Shown: positions 12,253-23,663 of the stretch, in pieces
How the letters are laid out: the number at the start of each line of letters is the position of its first letter
Numbering within the stretch: the first letter of the stretch is position 1
From: Parasponia andersonii
Lineage: Eukaryota > Streptophyta > Magnoliopsida > Rosales > Cannabaceae
Assembly (NCBI GenBank): GCA_002914805.1
Contig: JXTB01000338.1
Coordinates: 204,375-268,374, forward strand
Direction of reading: 5' to 3'
Length of the DNA: 64,000 nt
Position numbers and translations under genes: made by a program
Notes under the pieces: generated by a model
Seen by the model: the letters and a program-made list of their open reading frames with translations, nothing else
Told to the model about the DNA's origin: nothing
The model's database searches: none

Positions 12253-15200
12253 CCCTCCCCCACTTAAGTTCGCGACGTCCCAGTTGCGCTATCAACTTTG
12301 AACCGCTCGATATGGTCTTTGAATTGCCATAAGGCATCCTCATGCTCCTAGCTAGTTTCAGCCTCGGGCAAATTCTTCTATTTCACTAGGTATTCTCAAT
12401 AATTAGGCACACTACTTCGAGGGATCAAGTGATCGGCCAGAATATACTCTACTTCTTTATCAAAAAAGGTTACTGTCGCAGTAGGAGTCCTTTTGGACTC
12501 GCCTCTTCCTCATTTCCATGGTAGAGTTTTAGCATGCTAACATGGAAGACGGGGAAAATCTTTAACTTGATAGGGAGTTGAAGCTTATAGGAGACTTTAC
12601 CCACACGCTTGAGTACCGAAAATGGACCCTGGTACTTACGCACTAATCATTTATGCACCTCCCTTAAGGTTTTGAATTGTTGGGGTGGTAGTTTGACAAG
12701 GACTAAATCTCCCTCTTGGTACTCAACATGCCTCATCTTTTTGTCAGTCCATTTCTTCATTCTTTTAGAAGCTTTATTCAAGTAGGCCCTAGCCAACTCC
12801 ACTCGTTCATGCCATGTCTTAGCAAACTTGAATGACATAAGACTCTTTCCACCGTAACTTGTCGTTAAGACATATGGAATCATGGGTTGTTGACCCATAA
12901 CTATCTCCAAGGGACTCTTGCTCGTAGACTCACTCTTTTGGAGATTAAAGGAGAATTGAGTTATATCAAGAAATTTTGTCCAACCTTTTTTGTTGGCACT
13001 TATAAAATGCCTTAAGGATAGCTCCAGCAAGGCGTTCACCCTCTCCGTTTGGCCATCACTTTGTGGGTGAAAGCTAGTAGAAAAGTTTAAGTCTAAACCC
13101 ATAAACATGAACAATTCTGTCCAAAACCTTTTAGTGAATCGGGGGTCACGATCACTTACAATATTTGACGGGACTCCCTAGAGTTTCACAACGTGCTTCA
13201 TAAAGAGTTGCACAATCTCATCAATGGGACAATCGGGTGAAGCAGGTATGAAGGTAGCATACTTGCTGAAGCGATCAACTATCACTGTAATACTACCAAA
13301 ACCTTCCGACTTAAGCAGACTAGTGATAAAGTCCATAGAGACAATCTCCCACGGCTTCTCAGGAATGGGGAGAGGTTCCAACAATCCGCCTTGTTCCACT
13401 TTGTCCTATTGGCACATAAAACAAGTTCACATTTAGGCCTCGATTTCATCCCTCAGTTGAGGCCAATAGTAGATAGCTTTGATAAGAGCAAGAGTGCGTT
13501 TCTGACCTGGGTGACCAGCTCACAAAGAATCGTGACACTCTTTAATAAAATTTTTCCTTAAGTTCCCCTACTTAAGTACATAGAATCAGTTGTCTTTGGC
13601 ATAGAGAAGTCAGTTGCTCAGCCAAAAGCGTCTTGTATTTCCTTCCTTCACTAGAGGCAGCAGACTCTTTGCAAGAACGTCATGTTCTAACCCTTCCTCG
13701 ATTTTTTCCATCAAGGTGCTATCAGATCTGCTTAAGGCGGCCAACTTCGCCTTTCTGCTTAGGGAATCCGCCACCATATTGACCTTCCAAGGCTTGTATT
13801 TAAGCCTATAGTCGAATTCTGCCAAGAAGTCTTACTACCAAACTTGTTTGGGACTCAAATTTTTTTGAGTTTGAAAGTAGCTTGTGACTACGTTATCGGT
13901 CATGATTGTGAAGTGAGTGCCCAACAAGTTATGCCACCACATGCTTGGGCAATGGATGATGGCAGTTATCTATTTTTCTTGCACCATATAACGTCTCTCG
14001 GTGTCATTGAGCTTGCGGCTTTCATAAGCAATGTGACGCCTTTCTTGCATTAGTACTCTGCCAATAGCAAAAATAAAGGCATCCATGTAGAGCTCACATG
14101 CCTTGGAGTGGTCGGGCAAGCTAAGAACTGGCTCTTCGCTCATCGCCTTCTTCAAGTCTTCGAATGAGACTTGACACATAGGTGTCCACTCCCAAGACTT
14201 GTTCTTCTTAAGCAGGTTAGTAAATGGTGATGCTTTTACTGAGTAGGACTTGATGAACTGCCTATAGTAGTTCACAACCTCGAAGAAAGATTTCAATTCT
14301 AGTACCTTAGTAGGAGGTTCCTACTCTTGGATGGCTTGCACCTTGGCTTCATCCATCAAAAGTTTCCCACCCTTTATCTTATGCCCTAGGAACGTCACTT
14401 CTTCTTGGGTGAAGGAGCACTTCTCCTTCTTGATGAATAGTCGGTTCTCCCTTAAGACCTCGAACACCTTCCTCAAATGTTATAAGTGTTCTCTTATGGT
14501 CCTGCTATAGATTACTATATCATCAAGAAAGACTACCAAAAACCGATCGAGATATGGATGGAATAACTTATTCATTAGGAAGCAGAAGGTAGTAGGTGCA
14601 TTGGTAAGACCAAATAGCATGACTAAGAACTCGTAAACACCATACCTTGTCACACACATGGTTTTAGGCTCATCTCCCTTTGGTATGCACACTTGGTAGT
14701 ACCCCAAGCACAGATCAAGCTTCGAGAAATATCTAGCGTTCCCAAGTTGATCTAATAAGTTGGGAATAAGTGGGATGGGTACTTGTTCTTCAGCATCATC
14801 TTGTTAAGAGCTCGATAATTAATGCACATCCTTAGTGAGCCATCTTTCTTCTTCTGGAATAACACCAGAGCACCAAAAGGAGCTTTGGAGGGCTTGATAA
14901 AACTCGCATCAAGCAACTCCTTTAGTTGTTTTCAGAGTTTCGCTAACTCTGGAGGGGCTATTCAATATGGACTCATCACAGGTGGCCTCATGCCTAGCTC
15001 AAGCTCGATTTCATGACCCACCTCCCTTCTAGGTGAAAGTTTCTTGGGTAAGGCGTCAGACATCACATCTTGGAATTCATCTAAGACAATTTGCACCTCC
15101 ATGGGTAAGTCACCTTGAGGTTTCAACTTTTCATCATCATGCTCCTTCAGGATGGCCAAGTAACTCTCCTCCTCCCTTCTCAAGCCTTTCTTGAATTGAA

Positions 15201-15602
15201 GTGCAGAGAGTACTTTATTTCCCGCTTTCGTAGACCACATCGTTGGTACCACACAAGCTTTTTCACCATCCATGGTGCACATAGAGTTGGCAGAAGAAAC
15301 GGAGAATGCTCGCACTAAATCAGGAACTACAAACTAAGCACCATCGCAAAATTATCCATTAGCATCATTGATAGGTCAAGTTGACCAGCCTATACACCTA
15401 GGCTAGCCTTGACACTATGAGCAACTCCATGGATAGGACGTGCTGCTAAATTTACTACATTGAGGGAGCCTCTTTCATTGGACATCGACAAGCTCAACTG
15501 CCTAGTTTCCTTAATAGAGACGAAGTTGTGGGATGCACCTGCATCAACTAAGGCTTTGGTAGCCTTGCCATTGGTTGTTGTATCTGTTGTCCCAAGAATA
15601 GC

Positions 15603-16920
15603 TAACCCAGAGGGGGGTAAATTGGATTTTGAAGACTTTTACAAACTTTTTGAATAAAGTAACAAAATTGAGTAAATAATGAATGAGGCAAGTAAAAATA
15701 GTAAATAAATAAGCACAATATCAAAGTAAATAAATTAAGGAGATAGGGATAGAGAGATGCAAATGTTATTTTTACGAGGTTCGACAAACACGACGGTTTG
15801 CCTACGTCCCCAGCTCTCCGCAACTTACTTAGAGCTTTTCACTATCGGATTAAGATTGTGGGCTTGACCGACCCCTTATACAATCCGGAGTGATTTCTTC
15901 TTAGGCACACCCACGCCTTTACAATAGTCTTGAATACGGCTCTATTACGCCTAACTACGAATTGTTTAAAATTTGGTGTCAACCTCACCTATACTGGGTT
16001 GTTTATGACTCCGGTGCCAACCTCATCTCTCAATAATATTTTTATGAAAATACAAGTGAACACTCACGCAAAGAATCACCTCTCAAAGAAATAATACAAG
16101 ATAAGCTTAGGTGATTTGAGAACAATACACAAATGATGCTCTAAGAATAGCTCAAATAGATTTGAAAGTTATAGATGAGTAAAAGAGAGCTTTTGCACTT
16201 AGAAACTGATTGGGTATCAATATAAGTTTGTATTCTATCTATCTAAGTCATCAAATTTAGCTCTATTTAAAGGCATCTTCAAAAACTAGCCGTTTTCGAT
16301 CGTTGGTATCTTACTGCCAAAATTTTGGTCGACCAGAAATATTTTTGGTCGACCAAAAATCTAGCTGTTGGAGTCCGAAATGTCAGTTCAGCTCCAACGA
16401 TCATTTTTTGCCTTTATTTTGGTCGACCAAAATCAGTCAGAAGCAAAAGATTTTTTATTTCTTTGAATTAATTGGGTCGTTCTTAAAACTTCATTTTTCA
16501 AAACATTTTTAACTTTAAGAAAATGTACTTTTGAGAATATTTTGGCTAGATTAGAAATGATATTTATTTTCAAACAATCAATGGATTTAAAGTTTAGCTA
16601 ATTCTTTGAAGTTCGTTTGAAAAATCATTTGAAAGATTTTTGAGCCATATCAAAGAGAATATTTTGTGCAATGCAATAAATCAGGTACAAAACTAGGAAA
16701 TGAATTTTAACCTATTTAGACTTGGTCTTGAATCTTGATTCTTCACATTGATCTTCATCCTTCGAGATTTATCAATGATGCTCTATTCTTGAGAACTTCA
16801 TTTCTTGAGTTTTATCAATTTCTTTTTCAACTTCATAACTGCAAACTCAAGCCAGTTATTAGTAACTAAATCACATGTCTGTTATTATCAAAATAAGATA
16901 AGATTGAAAGCCACATAGGT
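15603..16920. mobile_element. Non-coding retroelement-like insertion nested in the chromovirus
   Basis: About 1.3 kb without coding potential interrupts the chromovirus between the gag region and the protease motif. The left edge carries AACCCAGAGGGGGGTAAATTGG and the right edge TTATTATCAAAATAAGATAAG, both of a style common at the ends of non-autonomous plant LTR-type elements. It also contains a GAGGTTCGACAAAC...CCTACGTCC passage near 15,776-15,810 that recurs in such plant repeats. Family, exact ends and target duplication are not resolved. Confidence 0.55.
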
Positions 16921-18274
16921 CAACAACATCCACAAAGATTCCCTTAGCTTGTGATTTAGGGGCTGATTGCAAAGTATTGAGGAGTTGCAAAGAACCAACA
17001 CGTGCACCATCATCTTCTCTATCACCTCCTTCTTAGATTGGCTCAGAGGCGATTAAGGTATTGAGAGCTTTTTTCTTGGGACACTCGCGTACCCAATGTG
17101 GCCCATCATAAATGAAGCACTTGATTCTTGGCTTAGAGAAGTCGCAATCTTCTTTCTTCTTACCCTTGTCCTTGTGTTTGTAGGAGGAACTATCTTTGTT
17201 CTATTTTTCTCCTTTTGTTTGCTCTCCCCCACTCTTTGCTCTACCACTTTTCTTGTCTTTGGCCTTAGAAGGGTCCTTGTTAGTAGAGTAATCAACAAGC
17301 CTCTCAGCTACAACAATAGTATCGGTCAAGTCCTGGATACCACAGCGCTTGAACTTTAACTTGGCCCAAGTATGAAGACCATCTATACACAAGAACATGG
17401 CATCTTTATCTGAAGTGTTAGGGACTTCGAGGAAGAGTTTGATAAACTCTTTCACGTAGTCTCTTACACTGCTAGATTGTTTAAGGCGGCAAAGATGGCC
17501 TCTTGCCTTCTCTTCGATATTCTCGAGGAAGAATTGTCTCTTAAGCTCTATCTTGAAGTAATCAAAAATGGCAATACTACACATCCCTCGTTGCATCTCC
17601 CCGTATCTCCGCCTCCATCATAACATGATGGTATTAGTTAGATACAAGGCAGCATTACGAATTATACCGGTGTCGTCCGTCACACCGGCGGCCTCGAAGT
17701 ATTGCTCGAGTCCTCATAGGAAGTTTTCAACTTCCTGAGTATTTCGAGTACCATTGAAGGTCTTTAGTTTAGACACTTCGATCTTCCTTGCCTCAATGGT
17801 TGTTGTAGTGGTCACCCCCGTGGCAACCGCTCGCTTGCACAAAGCAAGATCACCATTCATCTCATCTACTCTAAGTAAAACATTAGTAAATTCTCTTTGG
17901 AATAGATCTCATACCTTGGCAATCTTCGAATGAAGGGACTCAATCTCGCGCTTTAAGTCGGTTTCTAGCCCACCAAGTGCATTTTTGATGTCTTTGTGGA
18001 TCTCCGCATTCTCGGTCTCCGAACCGTTACAACGGCCATCTAGATCATCTACTCGCTCGCCCAACTTGCTTAAGTTGGACTTTATTGGGGACACTCTAGC
18101 CTTCAAATTAGTTACTACATCCCTTGACTTACCACGGATAGCACTCTTCTTCCCTTCATCACGTCCACGTTCGGAAGCACCAACTTTGACGGGGTTAGGA
18201 GTTGCAACCATGGTCTTCATATAGACAATGGAACTACCAAGATACAACGAGCAACCAAAGCTTTGATACCACGC

Positions 18275-18896
18275 TGTCATGACTTTAACCTTAAACTAGA
18301 CAATCGTGCGGCACTTAGCATAGTCTGTCGCACTAAGTTAGCCTACCGACACATAAAAAAGAGACTTAGAGTAAGCTTTAAAACAAATTGGCAAACGATA
18401 AGAGAGTTTGAGTGAATGAATGCTTTATATTACTTTTATAATGCTTACAATTCTCACAAATGAGACTTATGTATAAATGAACTCAAAGAGTCTTTTATAT
18501 AGGCAAATCTTAAACTAACTAAGGTTATGATCACACTAAGTGACATGATCTTACAAATGGTCTAAAATCTTCCCAAATAAAGTAGTAATATCTACAAAAA
18601 TATTTACATAGAGAAATTTAGAACAAGCATAACCTAAATCATTTTAGGAGATTCACCCATCATTTTGATTCTTCCAAATCATTCTAGGAGCTTGTAAGAC
18701 CGTTTCAACCTATTTAGCACCTTCTAACTTTGTCTAGAACATTTTAAATCTTAGTAACGTCATCTAGAATTTTCTAATATGATCAAAATCTCTTTTGATC
18801 GTTCTGAAAATATCCACCGCATCTTAGAGTCTTCCCTTATTATCTTATGTGAGCAAAATATGTAAAGAGCCGCTGACCAAATGACCGGGCATAACA
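18275..18896 (-). repeat. 5' LTR of the chromovirus
   Basis: Plus-strand sequence from TGTCATGAC at 18275, adjoining the primer-binding site, to GGGCATAACA at 18896. The TGTTATG.../...CATGACA ends on the minus strand are the expected inverted termini. A TATA-like TTTTATATAGGC passage at about 18,492-18,503 is also present in the other LTR. Confidence 0.85.
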
Positions 18897-19433
18897 TAAA
18901 GCTCTTCTTCGCGCGTATGGCTTCGTAGAAATCAGTTAATCTTATCACACAAAATGAATAAAAGTAAATGTTTCAGTCTGTCTCATCTCAAGTTTTCAAC
19001 TCTCGCGAGACCTTTTTATTATTATTCAAGTAATCACGTGTGTTTATGTGTGTGTGTGTGACTGACATAATGATAAAGATGTGCACTTTTTCCTTTTTTT
19101 CTTAAAATAAAAAAAAAAAAACAAAAGATGTAGACTATTCTTTTTTAACCCTCCTGGTGAAGTGAATCTCAGTTTGGGACTTAATATATAGTTTATTGGA
19201 GATTCTTAGAGAAATGTAATAAAGTCATGCTTCTGAATCTGGTCGTCTTGTCTGATCAGCTACGTAGAGTTGATAGAGACGCTTTGTCTTGTCCTCAGAG
19301 CGCGAGGCCACAGTATCTTCCTCCCTCGTCATGAAACTTCGAAATTTAACGATAACATAGATGAAGAAGGATTCTCTTCACATGGGTTCAGACCTCCAAT
19401 TCTCCAGTGCTTAAACCCTGCAACTTTCCAAAA
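18897..19433. other. Spacer and upstream region of the PPR gene
   Basis: A short non-repetitive stretch with a small TG run near 19,040-19,058 and a T/A-rich segment near 19,085-19,150. TTAATATATAG at about 19,180 is a possible TATA element for the PPR gene. No gene is seen. Confidence 0.5.
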
Positions 19434-21857
19434 ATGGCTTTAGCAGTGTCTCACTACAAAGACTACCACAACTCCGTAACACCCAGAAATCTTTCGGGTA
19501 AACGATCGAGTGATTCCAAACCCAAGGAAGATTCCATCGTCATCGTTAACCCAGGAGCTTCGAAACCATTTCGTTTTGGTAGAAAGAAGTCGAAGACTTC
19601 ACAGCGCTCAGTCGAACAAGCTCGAGACTTGTCGCTTATGCAGGCTCTTCGGAGCCATATCGATTCTGGACACATGAGGGATGCCGTTTACGTGTTCGAG
19701 AAATTGAAACATTCCGATGCATATGTTTGGAATCTTGTGATTAGAGGGTTCGCGGAAAATGGGTTGTTCTGGGAAGCCATTGATTTTTATCACAGAATGG
19801 GAAGCGAAGGGGTTCGAGCTGATAAGTTCACCTACCCAATTGTGATCAAGGCCTGCGGTGCGACGGTGTCGTTTGATGAGGGAGAAAAGGCTCATGGCAA
19901 GTTGTTTAAGCTTGGGTTGGATTCAGATGTTTGCGTTTGTAATTCGCTTATATCTATGTATGGTAAGCTTGGTTGTATTCAGTATGCACTGAAAGTGTTT
20001 GAAGAAATGCCTGTGAAGGACGTGGTATCTTGGAATTCCTTGATTAGTGGTTATGTTGCCGTTGGGGATAGTAGAAGCTCGTTGATGTGTTTATTGGACA
20101 TGCAGGTGCTTAGAATGAAGCCGGACAGGTTCAGCATGATCAGCACTATTAATGCTTGTTCTATGGAGCGTCTTCTCCGAAGTGGGAAAGAAATTCATTG
20201 CCAGGTTCTGAAATGTGGGTTTGAGCTGGATGTCATGGTTCAGACTTCGCTACTTGATATGTACAGTAAGTGTGGTAGGGTGGACTACGCGGAGAGATTG
20301 TTTCGTGAGATTTCTCTGAGAAATATTGTGGTTTGGAATGCAATGATTGGTGGCTATGCTCTGAATTCACGAACTCTGGAGGCATTTGCTTGCTTGAGAA
20401 GGATGCAAGAAGCTGATAAGTCGAACCCTGATGTTATTACAATGATAAACTTGCTCCCTTCTTGCACGCAGTTAGGAGCCTTCTTGGACGGTAAATCTAT
20501 TCATGGTTATGCCATTAGAAAAGGCTTTCTCCCTCATGTTATTTTGCAAACTGCTTTGATTGATCTCTACGGGGCCTTTGGCGAGCCAAAATTGGCAGAG
20601 TATATATTTGATGAAATGGCGGAAAAGAGCTTGATAACATGGAATTCCATGATTTCCACTTACGTACAGAATGGACGGAATAAGGAAGCGTTAGAACTAT
20701 TTCAAGAACTTTTGATTAAGCCTCTAATACCAGATGCTACTACTATTGCTAGTATCGTACCAGCTTATTCTGAAGTAGCATCGCTCAGGGAGGGAAAGCA
20801 AATTCATGGTTATATATCAAAATGGGAGCACAATCAAAATTCATATACCTTGAATTCACTTGTCTACATGTATGCAAAATGTGGTGAATTAGATACTGCT
20901 CGAGAAAATTTTGATCGGATATCAGACAGGGATGTTAGTTCATGGAACACTATTATTATGTCTTATGCTATTCATGGGTTTGGGAGAGAATCAGTTGAAT
21001 TGTTCTCTGAGATGAGGGAAAATGATATAAAACCCAATTACAGCACCTTTGTTTCCTTGTTAACATCTTGTAGCATATCTGGCATGGTAGATGTGGGGTG
21101 GGAGTTCTATTTTTCGATGAAAATAGACTACGAGATTGATCCCGGGATAGAGCACTATGGTTGTATCCTTGATCTTCTTGGTCGAGCAGGTGATTTTGAC
21201 AGAGCCAAGAGTTTTATCAAAGAAATGCCTTTGGCACCCACGGCCAGGATCTGGGGATCATTACTGACTGCTAGTAGAAACCATAGAAATATTGAACTTG
21301 CCGAACTTGCTGCAGAACACATCTTTCGCTTGGAACATGATAATACAGGGTGCTATGTTTTGCTTTCTAATTTGTATGCTGAAGCTGAACGGTGGGCAGA
21401 TGTAGAACGGCTCAAATCTCTCATGAAACAAACAGGATCAGATAAAACTGTTGGGTGCAGCTTGGTTGAGACCGAATGTAAGGTTCACAGATTCGTCAAT
21501 CACGATGGGTCACACATTCAAAGCAACATGATTTACCATGTATTAGGTATACTCTTGAGGAAATTAGGGGAAGAAAAGAGTGTTCATAGAATCACCAAGT
21601 TCAGGCCACTAGAATTAAAGAACAAAAGAGCAAGCTCCCCAGATTATCACAGCGTAAGATTGGCAGTCTGTTTTGGGTTGATCTCCACAAAGGTTGGAAA
21701 CCCTGTTCTTGTAAGGAAAAACACCAGAATTTGTAAAGATTGCCATGGTGCCATAAAGAAGATTTCAGAGAGAACCAAAAGAGAAATAGTAGTAGGGGAT
21801 TCGAAGGTTTTCCACCATTTCAAAGATGGAAATTGCTCATGCGGTGATTATTGGTGA
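19434..21857 (+). CDS. Pentatricopeptide repeat protein, PLS-DYW class (At4g35130-like)
   Basis: An intronless 807-residue organelle-targeted RNA-binding protein. Successive P, L and S repeats fill about residues 60-600 (for example [64 protein letters not shown]). They are followed by E motifs and a C-terminal DYW domain ending CSCGDYW. PLS-DYW proteins normally direct C-to-U editing of chloroplast or mitochondrial transcripts. The zinc ligands CKDC (residues 767-770) are present. The usual HSE deaminase signature instead reads H739-S740-V741, lacking the catalytic glutamate, so it may not deaminate by itself. Sequence and length closely resemble Arabidopsis At4g35130 (from memory). I chose ATG 19434 (MALAVSHYK) because it is the first ATG of the frame and has a strong context (AAAATGG). 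The basic, Ser-rich first 60 residues fit a transit peptide. Confidence 0.93.
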   Translation: MALAVSHYKDYHNSVTPRNLSGKRSSDSKPKEDSIVIVNPGASKPFRFGRKKSKTSQRSVEQARDLSLMQALRSHIDSGHMRDAVYVFEKLKHSDAYVWNLVIRGFAENGLFWEAIDFYHRMGSEGVRADKFTYPIVIKACGATVSFDEGEKAHGKLFKLGLDSDVCVCNSLISMYGKLGCIQYALKVFEEMPVKDVVSWNSLISGYVAVGDSRSSLMCLLDMQVLRMKPDRFSMISTINACSMERLLRSGKEIHCQVLKCGFELDVMVQTSLLDMYSKCGRVDYAERLFREISLRNIVVWNAMIGGYALNSRTLEAFACLRRMQEADKSNPDVITMINLLPSCTQLGAFLDGKSIHGYAIRKGFLPHVILQTALIDLYGAFGEPKLAEYIFDEMAEKSLITWNSMISTYVQNGRNKEALELFQELLIKPLIPDATTIASIVPAYSEVASLREGKQIHGYISKWEHNQNSYTLNSLVYMYAKCGELDTARENFDRISDRDVSSWNTIIMSYAIHGFGRESVELFSEMRENDIKPNYSTFVSLLTSCSISGMVDVGWEFYFSMKIDYEIDPGIEHYGCILDLLGRAGDFDRAKSFIKEMPLAPTARIWGSLLTASRNHRNIELAELAAEHIFRLEHDNTGCYVLLSNLYAEAERWADVERLKSLMKQTGSDKTVGCSLVETECKVHRFVNHDGSHIQSNMIYHVLGILLRKLGEEKSVHRITKFRPLELKNKRASSPDYHSVRLAVCFGLISTKVGNPVLVRKNTRICKDCHGAIKKISERTKREIVVGDSKVFHHFKDGNCSCGDYW

Positions 21858-22812
21858 GACTAGTTATTTCTAATAGAGTTAATGAATATACAAGCACATA
21901 AACAGATAATAAATATTGTGAGACATGTCTGGTTAGATACATTGTTCAAGCATCTTCCTAAAAAAAGAGTGTAAATAGAGTTGTTATTTAAATTCCATTT
22001 GGCACTGGAATGTCATTTACATTTTAAAATCTTCACCATTATTTTCACTTGTGAACATAAAAATTAATAAATACTTTCACTTCAGAGAGTGTGTTACTTA
22101 ACCAAGACCTAGTACGTGTCTATAGCAAAGTTTCCATAAAATGGATTTCATTCATGAAAGTAAAATTGGAAACTTTTAGATTACGGATGATCTCACTTTC
22201 TTATTTATTGATTCTTTCTTTCCCTTACTTGGAAGGATCATGGTCTTGGATAATATCCTACTCATAGTCAATAGGCCATATCAGATAAACGAGTTGGCAT
22301 TCCGCTTTAATTTCATAGCATTAATGATTATAATGTAGAACACATTAAACGTGGAACACCGACAGCCATGGCCACCATGAACCATTCATTCTATTCTACA
22401 CGCTAAGACAACTCAAATAGCCGCCAAAAAAGAAAAACATAAATGGAAATTTTTTTTTTCCTTCTAAAGAAGAAATGCCTATTAATAGAAGCGAAAGTAT
22501 TACCATCCCACCTTTTACAGTTTACTGGGATAGAGCAATGCATTACGGATTGCGGTTTACCATCTTAGTTTGAATTGTTGACGAATCAAAAGCTTGACAG
22601 TCTCCTTAAAAAAAAAAAATAAATAAATAAAGCTTGACTGTCCAGTATAAATCTTTTTTCAATGTTGTCTATGAATTATGTGAATTTACAATTTTTTAGA
22701 CTAATAGTTAGTAATGCTGTGGCTTCTCTCTTTGCAGTTACATATGCATAATTTGTAACCAAAATTATTGGCAAATGAAATAAAGCTTAAAAATAAACTC
22801 CGGTTATACTTA

Positions 22813-22863
<51 letters not shown>

Positions 22864-23001
22864 ACGTTATGAGGCATCATATGGTGCCTAACAGTAACAA
22901 TCTCTTATTGGAGGATTATAATTACATATCAAATAAAATCGGTGTTAATTATAATCATAATCATTCAGTAACAAACTATTATATCACGTGATGTTATCCT
23001 A
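21858..23001. other. Intergenic region between the PPR gene and the Tat element
   Basis: It holds the 3' flank of the PPR gene and AT-rich sequence without an open frame of interest. A TA microsatellite lies at 22816-22862. Confidence 0.6.
22816..22862. repeat. (TA)n microsatellite
   Basis: An uninterrupted run of about 23 TA units. Such runs are length-variable between individuals. Confidence 0.95.
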
Positions 23002-23663
23002 TGTTATGCGGTCTAAAATCCTATGTCAGGTCGCATGAGTAAGATTAAGTGCGACCTCATCCGAAAGGGTTGCATGCGACCTTTACCGCATAAGATTAAG
23101 TGCGACCTCATCCGAAAGTGTTGTATGCGACCTCCACCGCATAAGTTACGTGCAACCTCCTCCGAATAGGTTATGTGCGAACAGAATGAAAAGGAGACTA
23201 GTCTATGCTTCGTCAAAAGGGTAACCTACAAGAAAAGGGAAACAAAAGTTTTTCTCTCAAGTTCGACCAGTTATCCAATTTAAGTGATTACTCAATTATA
23301 TTATTACTCAAATTGTATTACCCGATTGTGTAGTTACTCATTCTCGCAATTAGGAACATTGAGTTACCCTCATCTATATAAAGGGAGTTCAATGCTTCGG
23401 ATGGGGAGGACTTTCTCTAATCAAGAGAGGCTGAGGGATTCTTGAGAGTGTTTTCTTCTTCTTTCTGGACAACATATTGTAATTTTGAGTTCTTGTAATT
23501 CTCCAGAAAATAGTGAAAAACAGTGAACGTAAGCTCATCTTTTTCGGGGCTGAACCACTATAAAATCTTTGCCTCTTTATTTGCTTTGATTAATAACCTT
23601 TTTCACACAAGCTCTATCTCGTAATTTTTTCTAAATTTATTGTTGACAAAACCTCCATTAACA
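23002..23663 (+). repeat. 5' LTR of the Tat element
   Basis: TGTTATGCGGTC at 23002 to CCATTAACA at 23663, with TGTTA/TAACA inverted ends, one base before the primer-binding site. It contains a three-unit tandem repeat near its start. Confidence 0.88.
23035..23182. repeat. 51-54-bp tandem repeat in the Tat LTR (three units)
   Basis: Units start at about 23035, 23089 and 23140. Each has the form GCATAAGATTAAGTGCGACC followed by TCATCCGAAAG and a TGCGACC word. The third unit is the most diverged. Several copies of the word TGCGACCT alternate with ATCCGAAAG. Confidence 0.88.

Larger units (their letters stand above)
11536..18896 (-). mobile_element. Ty3/gypsy chromovirus, old and broken, with a nested insertion
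   Basis: The element reads right to left. The 5' LTR is at 18275-18896, with a primer-binding site just inside it (minus strand TGGTATCAAAGCTTTGG). Gag covers about 17,050-18,250; the protease motif (LVDAGASHNFVS) is near 15,500-15,560. Reverse transcriptase is about 14,450-14,950, with FLDDIVIYS near 14,510. The RNase H and linker region is about 13,600-14,300. Integrase is about 12,640-13,450, including DFITSLLKSEGFGSITVIVDRFSKY split over shorter matches. A chromodomain-like remnant lies at about 12,260-12,460, then a purine tract (GTGGGGGAGGG) and the 3' LTR. Integrase after reverse transcriptase plus a chromodomain indicates a chromovirus. The internal region is broken about ten or more times, and LTR divergence suggests an insertion several million years old. 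A foreign block at about 15,603-16,920 separates gag from protease. Confidence 0.92.

Noticed and set aside
19407-19433. Longer N-terminus for the PPR protein
   Set aside because: The extension starts with GTG, not ATG. The first ATG at 19434 has a strong context.
23035-23182. Spaced repeats that might suggest a CRISPR array
   Set aside because: They are degenerate tandem units within a plant LTR. There are no uniform spacers and the genome is eukaryotic.
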